From: Clavelina lepadiformis
Lineage: Eukaryota > Chordata > Ascidiacea > Aplousobranchia > Clavelinidae
NCBI RefSeq assembly: GCF_947623445.1
Contig: NC_135241.1
Span: 4,900,501 to 4,964,500, forward strand
DNA length: 64,000 nt
Reading direction: 5' to 3'
A program made the translations under genes and the position numbers. A model generated the notes under the pieces. It was not told where the DNA came from and searched no databases. It saw only the letters and a program-made list of their open reading frames with translations. Numbering within the stretch: position 1 is the first letter of the stretch; every line of letters starts with the position of its first letter. Below, one piece after another: positions 1 to 9,408 of the stretch.

Positions 1-710
1 ACAACTGAAGAACATCGAAATAATGTTTTCGTTGATCATTACACAAATTTCAACAAGCGCTCGATTGCAACCTTCTCCACCACAGCAGCATCTATGGACA
101 TAGATCACGAGAACCAGTCATCGCCAATTGATTTTAACTTGGCTACCAATTCAACATTTCCGCAGATTCCACAAAACATTCCAATTGCCTGGATTGCAGG
201 TGGCCTGCTTGCCACCTTAGTTATAGCATTGTTATTGGCTGTGGTACTGCATTGTCGTAAAAAACTAAGAAAACCTACTCAACACCAAGAAATAAACCCA
301 TCCAAAGACCGTTCATCAAATCCAAGATCTTTTACAGCAAGGATCCAGGCCTCTGAGCAAGATCGGGTTAAGTAAGCAGTTAGTGATGCGTAATTATCAT
401 GATTTTAACTCGACATTTTATGACGTGACTAAAGCTGCACGCATTACGGTATATCAGTTACTCATCATACGTTTCGTAGGTATACTCGTATAAGCTCACT
501 TCTCAAAACATAATCTACAGGCTGTGATTTTCTTATAGTTCGGATGATTGGAGTCACGATCCTGTGTCGTCATCAAGCGACAACACCTACAACTACATTG
601 CACCTATTGCTCCAACGGATTATGCTCATTACGTCAATTTTCCAGTTTCATCTGATCAAAAGGAGACTTTGGAAAATCCATATGACATTGTTGAAGTTGT
701 CCAATATTAG
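1..710 (+). CDS. Lectin-family receptor A, 3' part (stalk, transmembrane, tyrosine tail), cut by the window edge
   Basis: The reading frame is open from base 1, so the ectodomain lies outside the window. Exon 1..371 encodes a Ser/Thr/Asn-rich stalk, a hydrophobic membrane segment (around 184-255, starting IAWIAGGLLATLVIALLLAV) and a basic stop-transfer (CRKKLRK). It ends in phase 2 at a GTAAGC donor. Exon 2 (539..710) follows a TATAG acceptor and encodes a tail with several tyrosines, including YNYI, YVNF and YDIV, ending in TAG at 708-710. The stalk, membrane segment and membrane-proximal tail match those of the receptor at 2601-4083, so this is a tandem paralogue. YVNF fits the YxN motif bound by Grb2-type SH2 domains. 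Signalling is inference. The protein is a type I membrane protein; whether its missing ectodomain is also a C-type lectin domain cannot be seen here. Confidence 0.7.
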
Positions 711-1140
711 TACAGAGAGTATCCTAATAGTTTCAAAATGACGGCACAATAGAAGAGACTATTAATACACCGTATAGTATACCGGTAGTTATGTTAATCA
801 ATGGATTCAGCACTTTCACCGTAAGTCAAAAAATTTATCTGTGAACTCACCCAGTCTTCCATATTTAATTGTTTTCCTCTTTGGTCTTATGACAAAAACA
901 ATATATAAAGACTTTATGTGTGCTAGGCCTACTAGAAAGATAGGCTTTTGGTTTTTACTTTGATCAATGATTGGCTGGAGGATTGGATTGGATACTTGCA
1001 GCATTGTCTCATATTGTATAGGATGCGATTTTCTTTTGTTTTTAATGAAAACAATCGTAAGTTGGAAAGCACTTTTGACCTGCGACGTTTTGTTGCGATA
1101 ATTTAAATTTAAAAAACACGTTTGACAACTACCATATTAT
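711..1140. other. Intergenic, no gene seen
   Basis: AT-rich spacer between receptor A and the repeated upstream block. Only short spurious ORFs are present. Confidence 0.5.
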
Positions 1141-1500
1141 AAACTAACTTCCTTGTGTAACATTTCAGGTAATTAAATCACGAACTGAACTATTTTGATC
1201 ATGCCTCCGTCACTGAAAATATAATAAATGTAGATAAAAGGAAGCTGGTTTAAGGCTGTTTTGGACTCAATTGAACTTTTTAACAAACGCTCAATTGATT
1301 CGTACATAGCAGAGTTTTCAAAACGCATAACACCAATAGAAGGGTGTTCCGACGCGATTTAACTTTTTCAGTATAAAGCAAAGCAACAGTTTGTGAACTT
1401 AGCAAAACATTCAGTTAAAAACACACTAAAACTGTAGTAACTTATAGCTGAAGTTTTGATCAAAAGACTTAACGCCAAATTCACTCAGCTTTTGCATCTG
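1141..1500 (+). promoter_or_regulatory. Upstream block shared with receptor D (candidate promoter / 5' leader)
   Basis: By eye, this stretch aligns with 6318-6670, which lies just 5' of receptor D. Shared pieces include TTCCT-(n)-ACATT-(n)-CAGGTAATTAA near 1150 and 6325. Others are a segment ending AACTTTTTAACAAACG near 1280, and a GAAGTTTTGAT-(n)-GACTTAACG segment near 1450 and 6640. A third, shorter match to its first part is at 4456-4498, before the broken tail exon. Repetition ahead of each family member suggests that promoter and leader were duplicated with the genes. Promoter function is inference; no TATA box or start site is proven. Confidence 0.4.
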
Positions 1501-2600
1501 GTTCAGGAGTTGAAACCTTCATGGTCCCTTATAACATACAGAAGCAAAAAATGGAAAAGGAAAAAACTTCCATAGAATAATCAGTGTTAATCTCCAATCT
1601 TCTACACATACGTCTTAAAGAAGAATGTTTTTTGATATGATGCCAAACTTTCTATGCTTGTTTGAAAAGTTATACATTGTAACAAATTTTCGTCAAAGAT
1701 GTTTCGTTTTCGTCACATTTATAAAATCTCCAATCGATTATAAAAAACAAGTTAGCGTCGCCCTCAGTGAAGTAAATGATGTCGCCAGATGGGGAAAAAG
1801 AGCTCAAAGGCATTGACGTCATCAGCCAAAAGAGACACGTTCCCATCGTGCATGACATGAATAATCTGGTATAATTATGTCTTCGCTAAATTAAATGCAC
1901 AATGGCGCTGATCAAATGTGCTTTATAACGCTTGCCAATAATAATTAATTAGCAATTCACTTCAACGCTTTCGAAGAACCTTAGGTCGTACCATATAACT
2001 TGTCGCGTATGGTCCAGACAAAACCAAAGCAGGCGAACACGCACCAACGATGCTGTGTGCATTAATTTCCTCATTATACTTTATCAGATGTTTACAACTC
2101 GAGCTAAATATCAATTTGTTAGTCTTAAGTAAATTTTAATTGTTTTGTTTTAAGCAGCAGGCAAAAATTACTGACAGCAAAAAGATTATTATTACAGTAT
2201 CTGTGTGCTAGAAAATTTTTATATGAGTGATACTTGACACAACGTGCTCAACCATATACCTTTTGTTGATTAGCAGTTATATTGAACAATATTGATAAAA
2301 AATACCGTTTAGTTCTACTGAGTATTTAATAATAAATACGAAATATGTTTGTTATCTGTGTTCATATTTTTTTAAGTTCAATTTTTCCAAAATAGCAAGT
2401 CTGTATATAGTTTTAAAATAACGCAATAAGCAAAATAGCCCAATCGTCAGTGTATAATATTTTTTCACTGACATGCATATAATTTATAATATGTCGTTTT
2501 ATAATATAAATATAAATGTTAGCAACCATATGGCATAATAAATATGATTTTGTTTAGAAATAGCGAGAGTAACATTTAAAAAGTTATTAGATTCATTAAC
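1501..2600. other. Noncoding stretch before receptor B; expected signal-peptide exon not identified
   Basis: Very AT-rich. A secreted ectodomain needs a signal peptide, so an upstream coding exon is expected here, but none could be placed with consistent splice phase. A short hydrophobic reading frame starts at 2345 (MFVICVHIFLSSIF), but it has no convincing donor. Confidence 0.4.
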
Positions 2601-4083
2601 ATGTCGTGCTCTGACACTTGCCTCATAGCAAAGTCCACGTTTCATTTTGTACAAGAAAGAGAAACTTACAGCAACGCTCGAGCAAAATGTCAAGTGTTAG
2701 GAGGTGACTTAACTACAAACACAAATCAAAATGCGTGGAGAAGATTACGAGAATGTTGCCAAGAACAGCGACAGTTTTGGGTTGGCTTGCGCCGGTGTAA
2801 TGGACAAGATACTTACAGATCTTTGGATCAACCTGACAGCAGCTGTCGAGTACTTCCTTTCACGGTCCCTGATAGACTTATCAACGAAAATTGTCAAGCA
2901 TTGTTGATGAACCCTGGTATAACCAGTGGTAATTATCCGGAAAGAAAATTAGAATCTTGCAATATTGAGCATAGCTACATCTGCCAAGTAAGAGATGCGT
3001 CTCAAACAACTTCAATTACAACCTCAATTACTAAGACCGATGCCACGACCAATGAAGCGAAGGAAGTTTTCATTGAACGGGTTAACCCAGATGCAAAGAT
3101 TCAAGTTCAAACAACGACTCCTAGCGAAAACCTGAGCACAAATGAAGAACCAAATGATGTGTTTGTTGCAATGCAGTCCACCACGGCAGCATCTATTGAC
3201 ATGAATCGCCGAAATCAAACATCGACAATTGGTTTTAACGTGATTAACTCAACAAATCTTTATCCAGTAGCACAACCAAAAACAGAAAACAGCCAAATTG
3301 CAGAAATTTTGGGTGGTTTTTTAGCTGTCGTTGTCGTAGCAGTGTTGTTAGCTGTTGGTCTGCATTATCGTAGACGTCTGAGGATTTCTACTCCGCCACA
3401 CGAAATGAACCCATCCAAAAACCTTTCATCAAATCCAAGAACGTCTGCCACCATAACCCACGTACCTGTGCAAGTTGAAATAAGGCAAGGCAATATTAGT
3501 TGGAAATAGAAAAAAATCTGGACTACAGTTGTAACGGGGCATGTTGTTAGTTGTTACAGCCGAAGTAACTCTTTTTCATTTTTACGTTTAGCTTTCGTTT
3601 TTAAAATTTCAATTTAACTGCTTGAAGCACAGAGCTAAATGTGCAATGGGTCTATATTTTGTTTTCACATGACGTATGGCTGATAGTAATACCATTTATA
3701 ATGGTGCAATATCACTTTTTGAAACTCTAGCTACTGGAAACCCCATATTTTAAGGCGTCGTTAAAATGTGACGTTATTTTTGTAGTTCGGATGCTAGTAA
3801 TCACCATCCTCTACCGACATCAAGCGGCAACAATTACGATTACATTGAGCCTATTGCAACAGGAGACTACACTCATACATACGTCAATTTCTCCGCTCCA
3901 CAAGATCAAACGGCATCTTTGGGAGATCCATATGAATTTATGGGAGGGGAACGACAATCAGAACAAAAAAGAAACTATCCTCCAGAACGACGTGACAAAA
4001 GATGTGATTATGTACAAATGAAAGGATTTAGCACTGCAAATGCAAACGAAGGAACTTACGTGAACCAACACGTAACATCATAA
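2601..4083 (+). CDS. C-type-lectin-like receptor B with YxxM/YxN tyrosine tail
   Basis: Exon 1 (2601..3484) encodes a C-type-lectin-like domain at about residues 8-131. Landmarks are ETYSNARAKCQVLGG, QFWVGLRR and ESCNIEHSYICQV. C29/C127 and C98/C119 are likely the two conserved disulfides. The calcium sugar-binding triplets (EPN/QPD/WND) are absent, so a protein ligand is more likely than a sugar. A Thr-rich stalk and a membrane helix (around residues 233-255, then YRRRLR) follow. Exon 2 (3786..4083) joins in phase 2. It encodes a tail with YVNF (Y at 3880), YEFM (3931), YVQM (4009) and YVNQ (4057). YxxM fits PI3-kinase p85 SH2 binding and YxN fits Grb2. The intron appears to be GC-AG (AG|GCAAGG at 3485). 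No signal peptide is encoded in exon 1, so the ATG at 2601 is probably internal to a longer protein with an upstream exon. An AATAAA lies near 4330. Confidence 0.75.
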
Positions 4084-4976
4084 AAGATTACTAGTGTAAA
4101 CACACGTTAATTCAAAACTTGGCGGTAATCTTTCTTTGGCCGTTGATTTTCTGAAAACGTTTGGAAAATGCTTGCCAATATAATAAGAAAACATTTCTTT
4201 TTCCTCAACAAAAAAATGTAATTCAAAGAGACTACTGTATGCTTTCGACTTAGTCTGGACATAATTTAATTGTAGCGCTTCACTTGTAGCAACAATAATA
4301 ATAATTTATGATAATTAATTGGTACAACAAATAAACGAGAAATTACTTCTAAAAGTCACTTCTAAACTTTTTCTCATTGGTTGCCACTATAGCCAGCTCA
4401 GGGGATGACCATCTCTGCGACACAACCATGCAAACCCTGTGGACACCAACCATTGCAAATTAACTTCCTTGAGTTACATTATTATCAGACAATTATCTCA
4501 CAAACGAGCTTTTTGTAACGTTCGACGACGACTATCACGCTAACTTTAGATTGTATTTCGTCATACTGGTCGCGTGGTCTGTTATTGACATTCTCACAGT
4601 AATGGAACGAGTTGTTGGATGAAGATGATGACAGCTAGAAGCTACCTTATTATTAATCAGTCTCGCCTCATGTTGTTGAGTTGTTGTCTTCGACGTGACT
4701 TGTTTATTGCTGATTGAAGGCATAGTATTATTATTCGAGGTTTTTTTGGGGTTACCACTTTCTAATCGTGGGCTTGATGGCCAGAAATAGACGACGTCAT
4801 TGATAGGAAGAAAATGACTTGGTGTAGAGACAGTGTACATTTATAAAAAACAGAACGTTGAAGGAATTCATAACAAAAATACGGTCTGCTGGTCAGTGCC
4901 ATGGACAACCAATGATGATGAAAACAACGGGTGCTTTAAAATGCTTACTAATGAAAATTTATTAACTTACTTATAG
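4084..4976. other. Intergenic; short copy of the upstream block at 4456-4498
   Basis: 3' flank of receptor B, then spacer. At 4456-4498 a TTCCTTGAGTTACATTATTA segment resembles the repeated upstream blocks at 1141 and 6318. A Ser/Thr-rich 101-codon frame on the minus strand (4535-4840) has no recognisable homologue or splice context and is not called. Confidence 0.4.
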
Positions 4977-5189
4977 GCAGGGTTACCACTGGTTTGGGCT
5001 CAAAAATATGGACGACTAGGAAACGAAAGAAGAGTACTAGCTTAAACCGTGTACAACATGAGAAGGCAATCAATGTTCCTAAAAAAACGAGACACTATTT
5101 GTATGTTCTTAATTCTGATATCTCTTTGGTACAAAATGGTCGAAATGCTAAAAGTAGGGACTTTTGCTCTAAAATAAGGGTAACCCTGC
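4977..5189. mobile_element. Small DNA transposon (MITE-like), 11-bp TIRs, 6-bp TSD
   Basis: The ends are perfect 11-bp inverted repeats, GCAGGGTTACC at 4977-4987 and its complement at 5179-5189. They are flanked by the direct repeat TTATAG (4971-4976 and 5190-5195). The 213-bp interior has no coding capacity of note. TIRs with a target duplication identify a non-autonomous DNA transposon; the superfamily is undetermined. Confidence 0.7.
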
Positions 5190-5304
5190 TTATAGATCTA
5201 TAACTTAGGTTATACGAGAGTATTACAGACTTCTCTTTATAAGCTTCTAGTTCTAACAAACTCCCATTTAATAAAGTGTTTTAAATACGATATTATTTTC
5301 ATAG

Positions 5305-5974
5305 TTCGTTTATTTCAAATCTCTCTCCTGTACCAGCATCAAGCGACCACACTTACGTCAACACCAGAGACCCCAGTACTGCAGAGAATAACTTCCACAC
5401 TTAAGCAATTGTTTAGTTTTTCAAGTTCGAAATTCATCTGAGGTGAATCCATATGAAAATGTCGGAACAATACTTCCGCCTTCACAATAACGAGATAAAA
5501 GAAGTGGCCACGAGCAAACGAACGGGTTTAGCACTGCTAACGCAAACGAAAGAAGGATTGCCAATGATGGATAGTTTGCCAAGGAGGAGGATTGCCAATG
5601 ATGTGCTAAGAGGGTGGACAGGTGTTGAAGATATTGAAGAACATCTGAGAGGGCATCGTCTGAGATGGTTGGGGCACGTTGAGCGAATGAATGAGGAGAG
5701 CTTAACGAGAAGAGTACAACATAAGATGATTGAGGGAAAGGTGAAAAGAGGAAGACCAAAGAAAACATGGGAAGAGACGGTGAAGGATGATATGAGAAGG
5801 AGAGGTTTGAAGATCGAGGATGCTATCGACAGAGGAAAGTGGAGGCGTCTCTGCAGACAACTGGTCGACCCTGATATTTCGGGATGAAGACCAGGCCTGA
5901 ACAACAGGCGAATGGAAGATGATGATGATGATGAACGCAAACGAAAGAACATACGTAAATCTGCGGGATTAATC
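5305..5974 (+). pseudogene. Relic of a receptor-family cytoplasmic-tail exon, split by a LINE
   Basis: After a TTTTCATAG acceptor, the phase-2 frame reads a short tail that includes SSDHTYVNTRD. It corresponds to the start of exon 2 of receptors A and B, but hits TAA at 5402-5404. Further on (5450-5554 and 5950-5974) the DNA still matches the distal tail of receptor B (the GGTTTAGCACTGCTAACGC and ACATACGTAAA region). This match is interrupted at 5554 by a retrotransposon. No membrane exon is seen just upstream. Either the short 5305-5404 reading is a truncated functional tail, or the whole unit is dead; the interruption and shifted frame favour a relic. Confidence 0.55.
5555..5933 (+). mobile_element. 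5'-truncated non-LTR retrotransposon (LINE) 3' end with GAT-repeat tail
   Basis: A 16-bp target duplication, AACGCAAACGAAAGAA, flanks the insert at 5539-5554 and 5934-5949. The frame to 5887 encodes the familiar C-terminal tail of animal LINE reverse transcriptases (RLRWLGHVERM, then KRGRPKKTWEE, then DRGKWRRLCRQ). It is followed by a very short 3' UTR and a (GAT)n tail at 5917-5933. A short stretch, GGATTGCCAATGATG, is repeated at 5555 and 5589 near the truncated 5' end. The RT catalytic core is absent. The family (RTE/CR1/related) is not decided. The intact duplication suggests a fairly young insertion. Confidence 0.85.
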
Positions 5975-6317
5975 ATTATACAAGATTGAAGAACCTGTGC
6001 AATGAGTATAAGAGACTACTTAACTGGCAATGTGCCATGTCTTAAATAGACCTACTTCTTTCACTTGATTTTCAAGAAACATTACTGTATAATATTTGCA
6101 CATGAGTGGATTATGAAACTGGTGTTTTACGTCATTGCTTTTGATCCTGGATTTGATAAACTTGACCTACTGTTATACGTTTTTCATTACGTTTGCCAAT
6201 AAAGAGACAATTCTATTTATTTTGGTGGAAGTCGAAATTTAGAAACACGTTTGACCTTTGAGACATATAACCTTCTTGTCTAGACATATTCAACTAAGGT
6301 TTGACACCGAACATCGG

Positions 6318-6670
6318 GAACTAATTTCCTCATATTACATTATCAGGTAATTAAGTCTAACGTTAGCGTTTATACAAACTGTTCCATAATTGGAAATACA
6401 GCAATTGCTTTAAATAAGAGGAAGACGAATTAAAGCGTTTTTAGACTACTTGTCACGTTTTCTTGACAAACGAAATCACTCTGTGCAGAGCGGCATTCAC
6501 AAAACCCGGAAGGACGGTAAGAAAAGAGTCAAATGCTGAACAGATTTCCTTAATATAGTAACTGTAAGCAAAGATCTAATTTATTAAGTGGATATAGCAA
6601 ACAGTAAAGGAAGATCGTCAAACACCGAAGCAGTTAAATTTTGATTGGCAGTCTTAACGTCAACTTTATT
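6318..6670 (+). promoter_or_regulatory. Upstream block of receptor D, paralogous to 1141-1500
   Basis: Contains the ATTACATTATCAGGTAATTA core and downstream segments matching the block at 1141-1500. It ends about 90 bases before the ATG at 6756, so it probably holds the promoter and 5' leader. This rests on hand alignment only. Confidence 0.4.
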
Positions 6671-6755
6671 TTGGTTAATATCAATAACTATAATATCGAT
6701 TATAACTATAAGAAAACAACATCAGACTGTCAGATAACTTAAATCGCTTTCCGAG

Positions 6756-7474
6756 ATGAATTCGACATACTTTCGCTCATCAGCGCCTACAGAGGCTGAG
6801 AGACACCAAAATCCAGTTGAATACGTCTTGGGAGGATTGCTAACCATCCTTCTGGTGGCTTTGTTAGCGGTTGTGATAGTCTATTATCGACAAAAACGAC
6901 AAAAGGGATCAATTGAACCGCGTAATGAAAAGTCGACCAAACTTTCCTCGTCGGATTCAAGAACTTGTCACGTTTTCATTCGAGATCTTGGCCAGCAATC
7001 AAAGTAAGATAACCATTGCATTACTTCTTTTATGGTTTGAGTAAACATGCTTTATGATGTCATCAAACACGTCAGACCTTTTGGCTGGATAATGCTTTAA
7101 CGCTAATGCAATAACACCACCAATGTTTGACGTTTTTCAGTTTGGATAACAAACCTGCAGTAAGGGCAAAGAACAACCAATACAGTCATCACAGTGAGCT
7201 TACTACGTCACATCTTGCCCACACCTACATATACGGCAATGTGGTAGCAAGTTCAAACCCATATGTGAGCATGGTGGCTAATCCAGGTGGAGTCATCGGA
7301 AAAGTCTCAAGACATGAACAAAGTCAACCTGAGTCTGCAAAGTCTAAACGACAAAATAAGTCTTCCAATTATGTAGAGATGAAAGAAATGTGTGTGGCAA
7401 AATCATCTAGAGAAAGCTACATGAATGTAAATTCCGGTCATTGTCCGAATCTTGGTAACACTAAGATCATATAA
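6756..7474 (+). CDS. Receptor D: short single-pass protein with tyrosine tail, no lectin domain
   Basis: Exon 1 (6756..7003) starts at ATG 6756 with a short polar N-terminus (MNSTYFRSSAPTEAERH). A hydrophobic helix (VLGGLLTILLVALLAVVIVY) and a basic cytoplasmic segment (YRQKRQKG) follow. It ends in phase 2 at GTAAGA. Exon 2 (7141..7474) follows TTTTTCAG and encodes a tail with TYIYGNV, YVSM (Y at 7262), YVEM (7370) and YMNV (7418), ending in TAA. YVSM and YVEM fit YxxM PI3-kinase motifs and YMNV fits YxN. The phase-2 junction between membrane exon and tail exon equals that in receptors A, B and E, so it belongs to the family. The C-type-lectin domain is missing. It may lie in an unseen exon, have been lost, or this short form may be ancestral. 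No cleavable signal peptide is visible; the helix could act as a signal anchor. Confidence 0.6.
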
Positions 7475-9000
7475 ACACCAACAATGAAAATATCTTTCTT
7501 TTTGGCCGTAATACTTGCTTCAGCTTCAGTCGCATCTTGATTGCGTTATACGCTGCACCGTGTAACTCAGAGATCTAAACCATCATTTGTCTCTACATCC
7601 GCATTACATCGATTTCATGCAATCATTTTGTATGTTTGGTTTCGATCGAATTAGAGTTGATTCCAACTTGTCTTTGGGAAATATTTCTGGAATATACATA
7701 GGTAGAACGAAGTGTGAGTGGAATAAAATCTATGTATGTACAGGTTTAATCAAATAGGGCTGCATATAGTGCTATATGTAAAATGTGTAAAACAAGAAAC
7801 ATCATATAACGCTTATTAAATATCAATTCGTAGTTTCCAGATAACACGACCCAATACTGACATCAGCCGACAACGCCAATAATGACGTCAGAAAACCTGT
7901 GCTAACCACAAGCTTTGCTCACAATTATATCTAGAAACGTGAATATATCATGTATAGGCTAAGTTAACACAAACGAATCTCGAATCTGTTCGTATTACAA
8001 CACCAAACTGTAAATTTTCATCAATTATTGCCCAATTTGGCGTAAAATATGACGCAATCGAGAAACAATTTGCTTTTGTCCAAAGAAGATGACTAAATGG
8101 CAATTGAGAAGTGTACATCAGTTGATAAACTTTTTTCTTTTAAAAAGTTTCGCCTGAACTTAATTAATAAATTAAATAGTGATTTTACATTAAAGTCAAT
8201 AAATTTGTAGGTACAATGTTGTATTTGGGTTCGCCGGTATTATATTTGTTTTTGCTCGAATCTTTCTGACGAGCGATATTCAGCACATTTATTCGGGTTT
8301 AAGTTTGTATTGGCCAATCTCTAATGCCAATATCCTTATTCCGCAAAATTTAAAACATATCCGTGGTAACCGTAAATAATTTCATTGAAACTGCGCAAGA
8401 ATTAAAGCAAAGATTACGTTTGCCTTTAACATGCATTAATGACAGATGGAATGCAACGCTGCAAACAGAAGCTTCCCAACTTGCGTTGCTGGTGAATACA
8501 AAATGTGTGAAAACAATGCATTCTGTACAGTACGACGATTCGACTGACTATACGTCATCGCTATTTTTTTAATTAAACTCAACACCAAAATCCGTCTGGC
8601 GAATCGCTTATCAATTGTACAGCAATGAAGTAGTAATTGTTTTGACCAATGTTCATCGGTTTGCCAGGAAATGATGCTCTTTCATAAGACTTTGTCGATA
8701 AAGAAATATTTGCTATTGGTACAGTATGTAGCATGTAACCAACTTTATCTGCAAACACATAACTGAATAAGAAACCGCAAAGCAGGCAATCAAATTCATG
8801 TTTTACATGAGTAACCAGAAAATCAGTAACTAAATTACCGCCAGTGCCGCCACAAAAACGATCAATGAATACTCGCTAAAATAAACACTTGAGGATGGTG
8901 ACTGATTAGTGCAAAAATGTTGCAAATTTTTCATCACCTTGACAAACTAAAGAAAGTCGAACTGAGTCAGTAAAGTCACAACGCCAATATAAGTCTATAG
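7475..9000. other. Intergenic; possible decayed tail exon near 7838-7890
   Basis: Mostly featureless AT-rich DNA. Around 7838-7890, after TTTCCAG, the sequence CTGACATCAGCCGACAACGC resembles the start of the receptor tail exons (compare CCGACATCAAGCGGCAACAA near 3817). Its frame does not stay open, so it is at most a relic. Confidence 0.3.
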
Positions 9001-9237
9001 CAGGGATGTCCAACCTTTTATTATAGTGGGCCGCATTGTCACTTGAAATAATTCAATGGGCCGCAGAACCTATTAAATTTCAAGAAAAATGGATACATAA
9101 AGAGCTGACTGGTACATTTTAATTAGGCTAAGATTCAAAGTTCAAAATACTACTTGGAGTGAAAATGACTAGCGGGCCGCACAAAAATCTCAGGTGGGCC
9201 GCAATGTGACCCGCGGGCCGCAGGTTGGACATCCCTG
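9001..9237. mobile_element. hAT-type MITE, 8-bp TSD
   Basis: Begins CAGGGATGTCCAACC and ends with the inverted GGTTGGACATCCCTG. It is flanked by perfect 8-bp duplications GTCTATAG (8993-9000 and 9238-9245). CAGGG-type termini plus an 8-bp target duplication are diagnostic of hAT elements. Internal GGGCCGC runs are present; no coding. Confidence 0.9.
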
Positions 9238-9332
9238 GTCTATAGCAATTACTCAGAAATGAAAGTAAAATAAAAATATTTTGCAGTACACCTGAAGAAG
9301 CAAGCTTATACTTGCGAAAGCTCGTGTGGAAA

Positions 9333-9408
9333 AATATAAAGTTAACCTTCAGAGTGCCAAACTATAACTTATTCTGTTTTTTATTTTACTTTAAAATTTG
9401 GTTATCAA
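9333..9408. repeat. Dispersed repeat, also found as an inverted pair at 26450-26585
   Basis: The segment around AAAGTTAACCTTCAGAGTGC, ending in CTGTTTTTTATTTT, recurs at 26516-26585 and in inverted orientation at 26450-26496. Just upstream (9285-9325) is a GAAGAAGCAAGC-(n)-CTTGCGAAAGCTC hairpin-like motif, of a kind often seen at retroelement 3' ends. The family is unknown. Confidence 0.5.

Noticed and set aside
539-710. ITAM in the tail of receptor A (YNYI ... YAHY)
   Set aside because: The second half lacks Leu/Ile at the +3 position, so the ITAM consensus is not met.
4535-4840. Minus-strand Ser/Thr-rich 101-codon frame
   Set aside because: It resembles a stalk, but no neighbouring exon, membrane segment or start context supports it.
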